Shown here: one piece after another, positions 11,870 to 23,164 of the stretch | Position numbering within the stretch: position 1 is the stretch's first letter | Layout of the letters: each line of letters opens with the position of its first letter | Source: Abelmoschus esculentus | Taxonomy: Eukaryota; Streptophyta; Magnoliopsida; Malvales; Malvaceae | DNA: 64,000 nt | Assembly (NCBI GenBank): GCA_035048815.1 | Contig: JAUCBN010000025.1 | Span: 12,796,501-12,860,500 of the forward strand | Direction of reading: 5' to 3' | Made by a program: the position numbers and the translations under genes | The notes under the pieces: generated by a model | What the model was told of the DNA's origin: nothing | The model's database searches: none | What the model saw: only the letters and a program-made list of their open reading frames with translations

Positions 11870-14622
11870 ATGACCAGGGCAAACCCAAGCAATCCTTTGT
11901 ACGATTTAGATCCAGAGATTAAACGTACACGTCAAAGGTTTATAAGAAAAATCTGTGAAGTTATGGCAGATAATCCAGCTGAATAGAATTTACCTGCCGG
12001 CAATGGAGGCCTTCCGCCGCCACCACTACCGCTGCAGCTCACTGTCAGAGATTTCTTGGAAGAGGATTTGAATGAGTTAAATCCTGGAGTTGTCCCACCA
12101 GAAATCGAAGCAGCCCACTTTGAACTGAAACCTGTCATGTTCAATATGCTCAATACTATTGGACAGTTTGGTGGGTCTTTAACAAAAGATGCCAGGCAAC
12201 ATCTCAAGTCATTCATGGAGATCTGTAATTCATTCAAAATCCAAGGAGTACATGAAGATGTTTTGAGACTGAAATTATTTCCCTATTCACTGAGGGATAG
12301 GGCAAAAACCTGGTTAAATAGCATTCCAGCAGGATCTATTGGATCTTGAAGTGAATTATGCCGTGATTTCATTACACGTTTTAGTCCTACTAATCTATAT
12401 GATCGTATACGTAATGAAATTACCTCTTTTCGGCAGGCAGATGATGAACCAATGTATGAGGCATGGGAGCGTTATAAGGAGCTACTGCACAAGTGTCCTT
12501 TACATGGATTTCCATTGTGGACACAAGTGACCATGTTTTACAATGCTACCAATGCCCCAACAAGGATGATGTTAGATGCCTCTACCAATGGAACACTCCT
12601 TGACAAAGCTCCGGAGGAAGCTATAGAGATTTTGAACAAACTCGCAAAGAATGACTTTCAATTCCCTACATATAGGTGAGGAGGAGTAAGACGCCAAGCT
12701 ACAGTGAATGAGTTGGAAACATCCAATTCAGTGGCAGCACAATTGGCCTCTCTTACTAAGATGGTTCAGGACATGCAAATGCAACATAAAACCCATGAGG
12801 TTAAGGCAATAGATTCTTTCTGTAATTTATGTGGAGGTAACCATAGCTCTTCTGAATGTATGCAGAATCAGGAATCTAACCTTTATGTTGGAAACTACAA
12901 TCGAAACAATATGATGTTCAACACATACAACCCATCATGGAAAAAACATCCCAACTTCTCATAGAGTAATCCCAACAATGCTCTTAATCCAACTACTCAA
13001 CCCCCAGGTTTCCAGTAACCAATGCAAATGCAACATCTGCCGCAGCAGAAGGTACAACAATCATTGCCGCAGCAACAAATGCATCAGCAGCAGCCCAGAA
13101 GTTCACTGGAAAATTCTCTTAAGGCCTTTATGATGAAAACATAATCTTACATGGAAGAGAATAGTAACTTCATTAAAAGAACTGATGCATTCATAAACCG
13201 AACTGAGATGAGGTTGCAAAATCAAGAGGCAACAATTAAATCACTGGAAACTCAGGTTGGGCAGTTTGCTCAGAATCTGAACACTAGACCACAAGGAGGA
13301 TTAACCAGCAATACTGAAGTTGTTAAGGGAATGGGTCATGAGCAATGTAAGGCAATTACTACTAGGAGTGGCCTACAACTTAAGGAGATGTTAGGAAACT
13401 CAGTAGACAAAGTCCCACTAGTGGAACAAGAAGAAACAAATAAAGAGTACTTGGATGCTGAACTAAGTGATCACGCCACAGCAATCCTAGAAAAAAGCAC
13501 TACCTCGGCAGAAAAATCGACAGTCCCTAGAAAAGTGGCCGAGACAGCAGGAAAACCAGTGGTGCCCGGTATTAAATCAAGACCAATGAGACAATAGAGG
13601 AGATGTGACCACCACCACCTTTCCCATAAAGGCTGAAAACGCATAAACATGACTATCAATTTAAAAAATTCTTAGACATCTTGAAGCAAGTCCACATTAA
13701 CTTGCCATTTGTTGAGGCAATAGAACAAATACCGAATTATGCTAAATTCTTAAAAGACATTGTGTCTAAAAGAAAAAGGCTTGGTGAGTTTGAAACAGTG
13801 GTTGCAACTGAAGGATGCATGGCAATGCTTCATAATCGCATGCCTCCTAAATTGAAGGATCCTGGATGTTTTACTATACCTTGTGCGATAGGAAACCACT
13901 ATGAAGGAAAGGCCTTATGTGACCTTGGAGCAAGTATAAAATTGATGCCAAAATCTTTCTTCCAAAAGCTTGGAATAGGAAGGGCAAAACCTACAACCGT
14001 GATGCTCCAATTGGCGGATAGATCATATGAGCAACCTGAAGGAAAGATCGAGGACATATTGGTAAGGGTGGATAAATTTATTTCTCTAGCTGACTTTCTT
14101 GTTCTTGATTATGAAGTAGATGACAATGCATCGATCATCTTGGGTCGACCTTTTCTAGCCACTAGACGCACTCTTATAGATGTGAAAAAAGGAGAATTGA
14201 CAATGAGGGTTAACGACCAGCAAGTCAAACTCAATGTTTTCCATAATTTGAAAAGACATGATGATCTAGAGGAGTGCAAGGTTATCCACACTACAGATGC
14301 AGGCAGAAAAATATCCTGTCTCAGCAACCACTGCCCTGACAGTAAGCTCGACAATACAGTTAATGATTGTTACAGCAGAGTCCTGGATAGTGTTGAAACA
14401 TCAGAGGTGGAGGAAGCTAATTGGAAAACACACTTTCCAGGCAAACTCAAGGCCAGATGTTCAAACCCACATGGTGAAGTAACAATCAGATCACAAAGGG
14501 ATGGGCATGAGTTCGAAGTAAATGGCCAACGATTGAAACATGATTCTGGACAACATGATTTGAGAAATATAGAGACCATCACTTTAGGAGATGCACTCGC
14601 ATGCACTCCTCCCGTGACATAA
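11870..14622 (+). pseudogene. gag-protease polyprotein of Athila-like element 2
   Basis: Starts at MTRANPSNPLYDLD. One frame runs to about 13597. It contains the Gag core (NTIGQFGGSLTKDARQHLKS), a zinc knuckle CNLCGGNHSSSEC near 12820, a Gln-rich stretch, and a conserved SLETQVGQFAQNLNTRPQGG block. After a small frame-shifting deletion near 13600 the next frame (13681-14622) holds the retropepsin: ALCDLGASIKLMPKSFFQKL has the family DLGAS in place of DTGAS, and ILGRPFLATRRTLID follows. In-frame stops lie near 11984 and 12347 (Trp), 12677 (Arg), 12962 (Trp), 13018 (Gln) and 13142. The frame closes after protease with no RT. Role: capsid/nucleocapsid and its processing. Confidence 0.88.
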
Positions 14623-15086
14623 TCTCTTTACCTTCTCTTTATTTTATTTTTTGTTTTGTTTTAGTTTTAGTTTAGAGTTAATCTTTTTATTTTTGCTTCT
14701 TTTTAATTTAATTTTTGTTTGGTGTTTATTTTTGGGACAATAAGCAAGAATGAAGGAGAAGTAGTCATAATACAGAAAATCTGCTACCGTGGTAGTGCAC
14801 AGTGTCAGTGCCGCAACAGTCCCAATGGGCAGAACAGTGTAACGGCTAGTCTGCCGAAATTCCCGTCGCGGCAGTAAAGGCTAGCGCCAGTAAAGGCTAA
14901 CGATAGTAAATGATAACGGCTAGTTGATTCAAACGGCTACAAGGCCGAGGCCTTTATAAGCAACTTCTCCCTTTTGAACTATTCACTCTTGCATTCTTGA
15001 ATCTTTAGAATTTTTTTTGCTAATCTCTCTTGCATTACTCTCTACTCATCTTCAAGATTTTCAGAAACTCTCCACTGTTTATCTCT
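14623..15086 (+). other. Linker between protease and ORF2
   Basis: T-rich DNA, then a GC-richer part with several CTGCCG/GGCAG motifs, then a TATAAGCAACTTC segment near 14953 that could be a core promoter for ORF2. The promoter idea is inference. This linker takes the place where Athila elements carry RT, RNase H and integrase. Confidence 0.55.
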
Positions 15087-16637
15087 ATGGCCACATACAA
15101 TAGATTCGCACCCGCCGCCGTTGAAGAACGCTTCAACAGATCCTTCATTGCTAGGTAGTTGTAGGAAGAACAAGGATTCCAACATTCTGATGAGGAGAAT
15201 TATGGCATCGAGCATTACTTGTTCGATAGAATAAAGTACCAAAAATGGCAAATCTTTTGCCTACAACCTGCACAGGCCAATGCCACAATGGTGCGGGAAT
15301 TCTACGTACATGGGCCAAGTAAGGACTCACTGTACGTCCACTACCGAGGCAGGCCGGTCAAACTTGATGCCGAGACAATCAATCTGTTCTACGGCCTAAC
15401 CCCTGATCGTGATGACCATTCCGCATTCATGGAGGACATCACCAACGAAGACTATGAATTGATCAAAGACGACCTCTTCTACGACAACACAAATTGGGAA
15501 ACCGGTGCCCATAGAGGATCGGTAGCAAGGCAGAACTTATGGCCCGAGGCAAAGCTGTGGAACACTTTTGTAAAAAGACGTCTCATCCCAACTTCCCACA
15601 ACAGCACCATAGACCGAAGAAGATTGGTTCTCATCCAATCTATCATCAACAAAAGAAGCATCAACGTGGGAGAGATAATCCTAAGGGAAATTTACGAGTG
15701 CGGTAAGAAAGACAAAGGACCCTTATATTTTCCTTATTTAATTACGGGTATTTGCACTGTTGCATGTGTACCAATGGCTGACACAGATGAATTTACTGCC
15801 GAAAGGCGCGGGTGGACTAGGGAATTCTGCCACAAGGTTATGCAAATAACCCAGGCAGAACCAGTTCAAGCAACTCCACAAAAATTCACTACTGACACTA
15901 CTGTCGGGGCCCAATACACGGCAAACATACCTGATGCTGCCCACCACACTGCTTTGGCAGATCCCTACTAGGAACTACTATAAAGGATGGCAGCCATGGA
16001 CCTAAGACAACAAAGGTACATGGAGTACCAGAGGGATTTCAACAACACACTTGCCCAGATGATGATCAACAGCTTTCCTAACCAAGGGGTGCAATTTCCA
16101 GAATTCCCCACCAACATGTTTGTCATAGCTGCACCCTATACCGAGACCACTCCAGCTCTAGGAGGACCGAGGCCATTCTACACTACTGGCCCTCAGCAAT
16201 AATTCCATGCCGTTGGCCCATCTCGGCCAGTAGAGCCTGCCGTGGCATCCTCTGCCAGCCGATGGCCATCCAAGAGGAGAGCAGTCTTCAGCACTCCACC
16301 AGGATCTCCCATCATCATGGGCAGTCTCTCGGCAGAGATAGATGCTAACATGCATCAAACTTCAACAGCTGTCGGGCCAAGCACTCATCATGCCTGGGCA
16401 GACCCAATGAATGTGGAAGATGAAGGCGGGAAAAACATAATGGCCACTGAAGAAATTGTCGAAGAATAAGAAGGAGAAGAAGTAGACGCTCCAATGCAAC
16501 GGAAACCACCTACACGAGTTCAGTCGCCCCGACAAGCCAAAACTCAACCATCACCAGCAACGGATTCAAAAACGAAACAATCAGCAGCAAGGCCTTGAAA
16601 ACTGATAGTCACTAGCAGTTCTTCGGAGTCTATTTAA
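15087..16637 (+). pseudogene. ORF2, resembles putative plant transposon protein domain
   Basis: One frame of 517 codons from MATYNRFAPAAVEERFNRSF to SSSSESI, with no frameshift but eight in-frame stops. The stops are in the N-terminus (two), in the PY*ELL*R segment, in QQ*FHA, in EE*EGE and in RP*KL. Aligned with the copy at 46221-47492, most are Gln, Trp or Arg codons hit by C-to-T or G-to-A. Residues about 50-280 (REFYVHGPSKDSLYVHYRGR, AHRGSVARQNLWPEAKLWNT, RSINVGEIILREIYECG) resemble the Pfam-style putative plant transposon protein domain (PF20167 as I recall, unchecked). The tail is Pro-rich with SRWPSKRRA and an acidic patch. Its position matches that of the env-like ORF in Athila elements. 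Function unknown. Confidence 0.75.
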
Positions 16638-17542
16638 TTTCTAAATCTTTATGCTGATTTTATATCTTTACTTGTTCTTTTTCATATTTTGTTTCCTGTT
16701 GTGTGCCATGATCATAAGCATTGAGGACAATGCTTGTTCGAGTTTGGGGGTGTAGGTTCACTGCCGAGGCAATTCACTGTCGCGGTCTTGCCATAAAAGG
16801 AAGTATTTAAGTTGTTTTTGAAAATTTCTTTTTATGTCCACCACCTTACTTGAAATATTGGCCATACTTTTGCACTGTTCTACATCAGTAGTGCCTTAGT
16901 TTATTCTTTTGAGGCTATAGAAATCTTTCTCCTTACCATGGTTAGGTCCTGTTTAAAAGGCTTAACTTTAGGATACTTAAGGAAGAAAACTTAGAAGCTT
17001 GCTATAAGATTGATCATAAAAACACTTTTGGGACTTGTTGGATTATAGGAATTCTTTTAATGAACTTAGGTGATAAAGACTTAGATTTTTGGGAATATTG
17101 ACTAGAGGTGCCTATCACCGGCTCTAGGAATCACTATTCCTCATCCTAGAGGTGCCCGAAATTGGCTCTAGTATGATAAAAAAATATAAAAAAGAGAAAG
17201 AAGGAAATCTTGATGAGAAAACACAATCCTTAAGGTGCCCGAAATTGGCTCAAGTAATTGGTGTTTTAAGAAGAGAACATTAATTCCAAATCTACTTGTC
17301 TTGAACTTAGAGTTTGTCTAAGAAAGCCTTTAATCAAACTTGTCCACAAAAACGCACACACTCACAAAATCTTATAGCTTGATTCCAAGTAAGTCCTTGG
17401 GTAACCAAAAGGTTAAGGCTTAAGAATAGGCATAGTTATGGTGGGGAGAATAGAAGAAAACGTAAGACCAAAAGATAATAAGATTTGGCAATTTGATGGT
17501 TTGCATTGCTTGAGGACAAGCAATAGTTCGAGTTTAGGGGTG
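16638..17542 (+). other. 3' non-coding block of element 2 with duplicated PPT cassette
   Basis: An inner cassette GCATTGAGGACAATGC followed by TTCGAGTTTGGGGG lies at 16718-16755. The terminal one (CATTGCTTGAGGACAAGCAA, then TTCGAGTTTAGGGG) lies at 17503-17542 and abuts the LTR. Between them, 17102-17256 holds AGGTGCCTATCACCGGCTCT and two GGTGCCCGAAATTGGCTC copies. No open frame of note. Confidence 0.75.
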
Positions 17543-18919
17543 TGATAAGTGCTTAATTCACTATCACTTTTTACACCTTTCATGGACAATAATCACTTAA
17601 TCTACACCTACTTGGACTAAAGCATGTACTTAATGTGAGATATTTAGATATTTTGCTTTTGCGATTTATAAAGATGATATTTATAGAAAATGCAAGCTTT
17701 ACGGCACCTTTGTGCATTTGCAGGAAGATCAGATACCGCGGCAGAGATTGATGCTGAGGCAAGACCTGAGGCCGCAGCAGTACCTGATGAACAAGTACTA
17801 ATATGGTAGGCGATCTGAAGAGAAAAATGAGGTGGACGTTTCTGGACAAGCAGCACAAGGATTGGAGCTGGGAAGTGCATGGAAGGTCAAAGTTAAAGGC
17901 CACGCGGAAAAAGAATCCTTGTGGGAATAAACTTGGAAATAAAACAAATATTTTATTTATGTACTTGACTTATGTTTTACTCCAAGTTCTATTCCTATTT
18001 AGGAAAGGTTTACCCTAGGCCAAGCCTATATAAACCATAGCCGCCCAAGGAGAAGGACACACATCATATACTAGAGAACCGAATTAGAGAGTTTATCTTA
18101 GAATTTAGAGTTTCCTTTGTTTCTCGTTATGCTCTAATTTCTTTTAGGCTTAGGTGAAAGTTGTAGAGTATTTGTGAGAAGAGATTGAACTTTGTTTTCT
18201 TGTTTCAATGCAATATAATATCAAGATTTACTTATTCTTTGCCATTCATTGTTCTTGCATTCAAGCTCGGGAGAAAAGTTTGTGAGAGACATATTTATCT
18301 AATATTGGGAGAGATAGATTCACGAAAGGAATAAGTACGGTATTTTTCTATTCGGAAAATACTAACTTAGCCTAGGGATAGGTTAGAGTTTTAGCGGCTA
18401 AAAGAAGTGTGGGATTGGTTTGTGATTATAATTGATTCACGTCGAAAGGTATCATCAAGGATTAGTCATCAACAGCACTTCGACTTAGGGATAAGCAGAG
18501 TCATCAAAGGACACTTTGCCAAATCTTGGTAAAGTCTACCCAAGAGCAAGGGATTGCCGCGGCGGACGAACATCATCATTGTCGAGGCAGTAAAACTGCA
18601 GTGCTGCCGAGGCAGTGTTGTGTGATTGCATTGGACAGAGACAAGTCAATTGAATCCACAATACAACACAACTGGATCCTGACCACCTTCTTATTCTGAT
18701 TATTTTCTCATTATTTAGTTTGTTTTATTATTCAAGTTATTTAGTTTACACCAACCCAAATCATCTGTTTTTTTATTTTATTTCTTTTACAGAGCAAGAA
18801 GACAAAAGAAGGCATATTAAGTAGACTAATCCCTATGGAGATGATATCCGATAATACTTATCACTTTATTACTTGCGACGTGTACACTTGCACTAATTGC
18901 GTACTTTTTACACGCAACA
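17543..18919 (+). repeat. 3' LTR of Athila-like element 2
   Basis: 1377 bp, the same length as 10396-11772. The CTGCCGAGGCAG palindrome is conserved at 18604-18615. It is followed by target duplication CATCT. Confidence 0.93.
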
Positions 18920-18924
18920 CATCT

Positions 18925-19637
18925 TTGTGCATTTGCAGGTAAATTTGGACCCTGATCGAACCAGCCATAGATGGAAGCTTCTACTGATGGAAGCTAAGCA
19001 GATTCAAAGCCAGACCTCCACCGGGGCAGCAGATGCATCCTGCCGAGGCGGGGAATTTCTTAAGACCAAAAGTCAAAGTGGTGGTCGATTTGAAGAGCAT
19101 AAAAATCTGGATTTTTCTAGACACTTTGCGCAACAATTGGAGTTCGGGAAGACGGTGTAAAGATGGAAAGAACCAAATTAAAAGATTTACCTTTTCAAGG
19201 AAGGAAACGTCCAAATTTACTAAACTTCTTCTCCAAGGCTGATGTTGCCCTAGTTTTAGCCTATATAAAGGATGTGCCGTCCATGAGAATAGTGGAGTAG
19301 AGTTCATAATAAACTTTAGAGATTTATTTGTTTTCCAATATATTCTAAATTCTCTTAGGGTTTAGGTGAAAGTTGTCGAGTATTTGTGAGAGGATATTGA
19401 ACTTTGTTTTCTTGTTTCATGCAATAAAATATCAAAGTTTGCTTATTCTTTTCCATTCATTGTTCTTGCATTCAATCTTGGGAGAGAAGTTTGTGAAAGA
19501 TTTATTTATCTAATATCGGGGGAGTTAGATTCACGAAAGGAATAAGTACGGTATTTTTATAGCTGGAAAATACTAACTCGGCCTAGGGATAGGTTAGAGT
19601 TTCAGCGGCTAAAAGAAGTGTGAGATTGGTTGGTGGT
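18925..19637 (+). repeat. 3' LTR of element 1, middle segment
   Basis: It resumes with TTGTGCATTTGCAGG as at 5640. It carries a 16-bp local duplication (GATGGAAGCTTCTACT region near 18970-18990) absent from the 5' LTR. It ends with GTGGT (19633-19637), the target of the inverted solo LTR. Confidence 0.88.
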
Positions 19638-20974
19638 TGTTGCGTGTCAAAAGTGCGCAATTGGTGCAAGTGGACACATCGCAAGTAATAAAGTGATCAA
19701 TATAATCGTGTATCGTCTCCACAGGGATTGGTCTACTTAATATGCCTCCTTCGTCTTCTTTCTCTGTAAAAAGAAATAAAATAAAGACACAGTTAATTTG
19801 GGTTTTGATAAAACTAAATAATTTGAAATAAAGAAAACTAAGTAAAAGGATGAGATCTGATTAAGAGAGAGGGCAGGATACAGTTATGTTGTATTGTGGA
19901 TTTGATTGACTTGTCTCTGTCCAATGCAATTGTACATCACTGCCTCGGCAGTACTGCAGATTACTGCCTTGGTAGCAACGATACTTGTCCGCCGTGGCAA
20001 TCCCTTGCTCGTGGTTGGACTTTATCAAAGTTCGGCAAAGTGTCCTTAGATGACTCCGCTGATCCCTCAGTCGAAGTATTGTTGGTGATCAATCCTTGAT
20101 GATACCTCCCAGCGTGAATCAATTGTAATCATCAACCAATCTCACACTTCTTTTAGCCGATGTAACTCTTAACCTATCCCTAGGCTGAGTTAGTATTTCG
20201 CGATTGAAATACCGTACTTATCCCTTTCGTGAATCTAACTCTCCCGAGTCTAGATAAATAAATTACTCACAAACTTCTCTCCCGAGCTTGAATGCAAGAA
20301 CAAAGAATGGCAAAGAATAAGCAAACCTTGATATTTTATTGCATTGAAACAAAGAACAAAGTACAATCTCCTCTCACAAGTACTTGACAACCTTCACCTA
20401 AACCCTAAGAATACTTAGAACATAATTTGAGAGAAAGAAAACAATGAGTCTTAAGGTGAACTCTCTAAGAATCGGCTCCTCTTATTCCCTTGGACGGCTA
20501 GGTCTTATATAGGCTCGGCCTAGGGCAAACCTTTCCTAAGTAGAATACAACTTGGAGTAGGGAACAAGTCAAGTACATAAATAAAATATTTCAAAGTTTA
20601 TTCCAAATAAGAAGTTTTCCGCGTGGCCTTGTCTTGGGCTTTTCCTTGTGCTAACCAATTCCGATCCATGTGTTGCATGTCCAGAAACGTCCATTGTATT
20701 TTTCTCTTCCAATCGTCTACAGTATCGCTACTTGTCTTTCAGCTGCTGCCTCGGCATCAAGTCCTGCCTTGGCCACGTTGTTGCCGCGATAAGAGTATTT
20801 CTTGCACAGATATAAAAATGCAGTAAAACTTGCCTTTTCTTGTAAATATCATCTTTATAAGCATAACTTCTAAATATATCACATTAAGTATATGCATTGG
20901 TCCAAGTGGGTGTAGATTTACTGATTAATGCCCATAAAAGGTGTAAAAAGTGATAGTGAGTTGAGCACTTATCA
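19638..20974 (-). mobile_element. Inverted solo LTR of the Athila-like family
   Basis: 1337 bp reading, on the minus strand, TGATAAGTGCTCAACTCAC to ACACGCAACA. It is flanked by a perfect GTGGT duplication (19633-19637 and 20975-20979). There is no internal sequence, so it is a solo LTR left by recombination between two LTRs. Its start matches the LTR of the element at 41674. Confidence 0.92.
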
Positions 20975-20979
20975 GTGGT

Positions 20980-21470
20980 TATAATTGATTCACGCCGGGA
21001 GGTATCATCGAGGACTAGTCATCAACAGTACTTTGACTTAGGGATAAGCGGAGTCATCAGAGGACACTTTGTCGAACCTTGAAGAATTCCACCAAAGAGC
21101 AAGGGATTACCGCGGCGGATGTACCCTTCACTGTCGAGGCAGTAGGACTGCAGTATTGCCGAGGTAGTGTTGAGTAATTGCATTAGACGGAAACAAGTCA
21201 ATTGAATCCACAATACGACATAACTGTATCCTGCTCATTCTCTCAAACTGATTTTATTCTCTATTTTCTTTTTTATTATTCAAGTTATTTTCATTCAATT
21301 CAAGACATCAATTAATCTGTGTTTTTACTTTATTTATTTTGCAGAGCGAGAAGAGCAAAAGGGAACATTTAAGTATACCAATCCCTGTGGAGACGATACT
21401 TGATATTTATCACTTTATTACTTGCGACGTGTTCACTTGCACAAATTATGCAACCCTTTTACACGCAACA
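20980..21470 (+). repeat. 3' LTR of element 1, final segment
   Basis: It continues TATAATTGATTCACGCCGG as at 6338 and ends TTTTACACGCAACA. The host element resumes at 21471 with ACAAC. Confidence 0.88.
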
Positions 21471-22269
21471 ACAACATTATGTGATGCAAGGTTTCTTGTG
21501 AAGCAAGATACTTTCCTTTTTCGAGAAGATTGCTCAAGCTTATTGAAAAAGAAGTCTAGTTTTTGAATCAAGCATAGAAAACAAAATTTTTGGGGCAAAA
21601 TTTTGTTGGGGCAAAGAGACAGCCTTTCAGCATTGGGGTAAGAGTTTCCTCGAAGACAGAGTTGATCGAGTTTAAATCCATGACGGAATTTTTTGGAAGA
21701 GAGACTTTGATTATGCCAAACCCAATTTGAGAAGATAGAACCCACCAGCATTTGGGGCAGGATCAATTGCAAGTTTTCACACGCGATGTGACATTTCAGA
21801 TTTCATTCTAGACGTTCATATTTTGGGGGCAAGTGTTCACCCTAGCTTCAAGAGCGCTCGATTCAATCTTGGTATTCAATCCAGTAAACCTCATTTTGAC
21901 CAATGCAATCCAATGGGTCAACTATTCGGAAGAAGATTCAGTGAAGTTAAAAGCCTGAAGTATCCAAGGTTGATCAAATTTCGAGGGTTAATCCTCAAAC
22001 ATTAAAAAGAAAAACATTCATCATTTTAGTTTGGTATCTTCTAGATTTTTGGGCATACTAGCATAAGCATTCATTCATGCATCATTTTAGTTAGGCATCC
22101 CTAGAATTAAAGGGCATACTAACGCATGCATACATTCATCTCTACTTATTTTGACAGATATTAAAAAGACAAGAATAAGATGTCTTAAACATGTGGAAAA
22201 GTAGATCTCAAGGAAGTCAAGATCTTTGAATTTATCAAATTATGAAGTTGGAAAAGTTGCAAGATGCTA

Positions 22270-22860
22270 TTTGAAGTTTGAAATTAGAAGTTGAAGTTTG
22301 AAGTTTGAAATTAGAAGTTGAAGTTTGAAGTTTGAAGTTTGAAGTTTGAAATTTGAAATTTGAAGTTTGAAGTTTGATGTTTGAAGTTGAAGTTTGAAGT
22401 TTGAAATTTGAAGTTGAAGTTTGAAGTTTGAAATTTGAAGTTTGAGGTTTGAAGTTCGAAGTTTGAGGTTTGAAGTTAGGTTTTCCTCCGTTGGAGAAGC
22501 AAAATATTCTATTTGAAGTTTGAAGTTTGAGGTTCGAAGTTTGAAGTTTGAAGTTTGAAGTTTGAAGTTTGAGGTTAGAGGTTAGAGGTTTGAAGTTTGA
22601 GGTTAGAGGTTTGAAATTAGAGGTTTGAAGTTTGAAGTTTGAGGTTAGAGGCTTGAAATTTGAAGTTTGAGGTTAGAGGTTTGAAGCTTGAAGTTTGAAG
22701 TTATAGGTTAGAGGTTTGAAGTTTGAGGTTAGAGGTTCGAAGTTTGAAGTTTGAAGTTTGAGGTTTGAAGTTAGGTTTTCTTCCGTTGGAGAAATGAAAT
22801 GTCCTATTTGAAGTCTAAAGTTAGATTTTTCTTCCGTTGAAGAAGTGAAATATCCTACTG
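22270..22860 (+). repeat. Variant TTTGAAG heptamer array with a higher-order spacer
   Basis: About 500 bp of 7-mers close to TTTGAAG, with TTTGAGG, TTAGAGG and TTTGAAA variants mixed in. A longer unit containing GTTAGGTTTTCYTCCGTTGG followed by AGAAGYAAAATAT recurs at about 22472, 22768 and 22817. Tandem arrays in this position, just upstream of the 3' LTR, are a known trait of Tat/Ogre elements. Confidence 0.9.
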
Positions 22861-23147
22861 AGAAGTAAAGATGTTAGAAGTCATGAGGTTTAAGGCGTCC
22901 ATTGGAAGTTCAAATTTGCTCGAAATCTCAAAAAGGGAATTCAAAGTTCAATTCTAAAAATTCTCTTTTGATGTGTGCAAGTGGCTGCAAGTCAAAATAT
23001 TGTTCGGGGCAAGCTAATAAGGGGATCGAGGAACAAAAGGGCTATCAAAATAGTGGAGAAAGAGGCTTACATATTAGAGTCCTCAAACAGGGAAGTCGGA
23101 TAAAATTAGTGCTTTTTGTCTTTGCTTCATCATTGTTTTACAACGAT

Positions 23148-23164
23148 AAGCAAAGAGGGACAGC
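23148..23164 (+). other. Polypurine tract of the Tat/Ogre derivative
   Basis: AAGCAAAGAGGGACAGC lies directly before the TGTAATCAC start of the 3' LTR. Confidence 0.65.

Larger units (their letters stand above)
10396..18919 (+). mobile_element. Athila-like element 2 (complete, non-autonomous, gag-PR plus ORF2)
   Basis: Two LTRs of equal length (1377 bp) and a perfect target duplication CATCT (10391-10395 and 18920-18924) define an 8524-bp complete element. Order: LTR, PBS, gag-protease (11870-14622), a 0.46-kb linker, ORF2 (15087-16637), a conserved non-coding block, PPT, LTR. There is no reverse transcriptase, RNase H or integrase and only 0.46 kb between protease and ORF2, so pol was lost cleanly rather than decayed in place. 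The coding regions carry scattered stops, mostly C-to-T or G-to-A changes. LTRs differ by about 4-5 percent in the parts I aligned by eye. Confidence 0.92.
5474..21470 (+). mobile_element. Athila-like element 1 (non-autonomous, carries two later insertions)
   Basis: The 5' LTR is 5474-6829. The 3' LTR is in three pieces: 10231-10395, 18925-19637 and 20980-21470. The gaps are a complete second element and an inverted solo LTR, each with its own 5-bp target duplication. Ends are TGATAAG..CGCAACA; outer flanks are GCAAC and ACAAC (four of five match). Net length is about 6.1 kb. The interior holds a broken gag fused to the distal half of ORF2; protease and proximal ORF2 are deleted. Athila affiliation rests on the tRNA-Asp type PBS, the Gag sequence and the GTTTGGGG polypurine tract. 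Confidence 0.88.
21471..23164 (+). other. 3' internal region of the Tat/Ogre derivative
   Basis: Non-coding DNA between the nested element and the 3' LTR of the outer element. It holds repeated GCATACTARC-type phrases near 22050-22120 and the TTTGAAG repeat array. Short frames such as 22902-23192 show no domain. Confidence 0.65.

Noticed and set aside
15087..16637. ORF2 as an envelope protein
   Set aside because: Its position fits Athila env-like ORFs, but I see no signal peptide or transmembrane segment; kept as unknown function.
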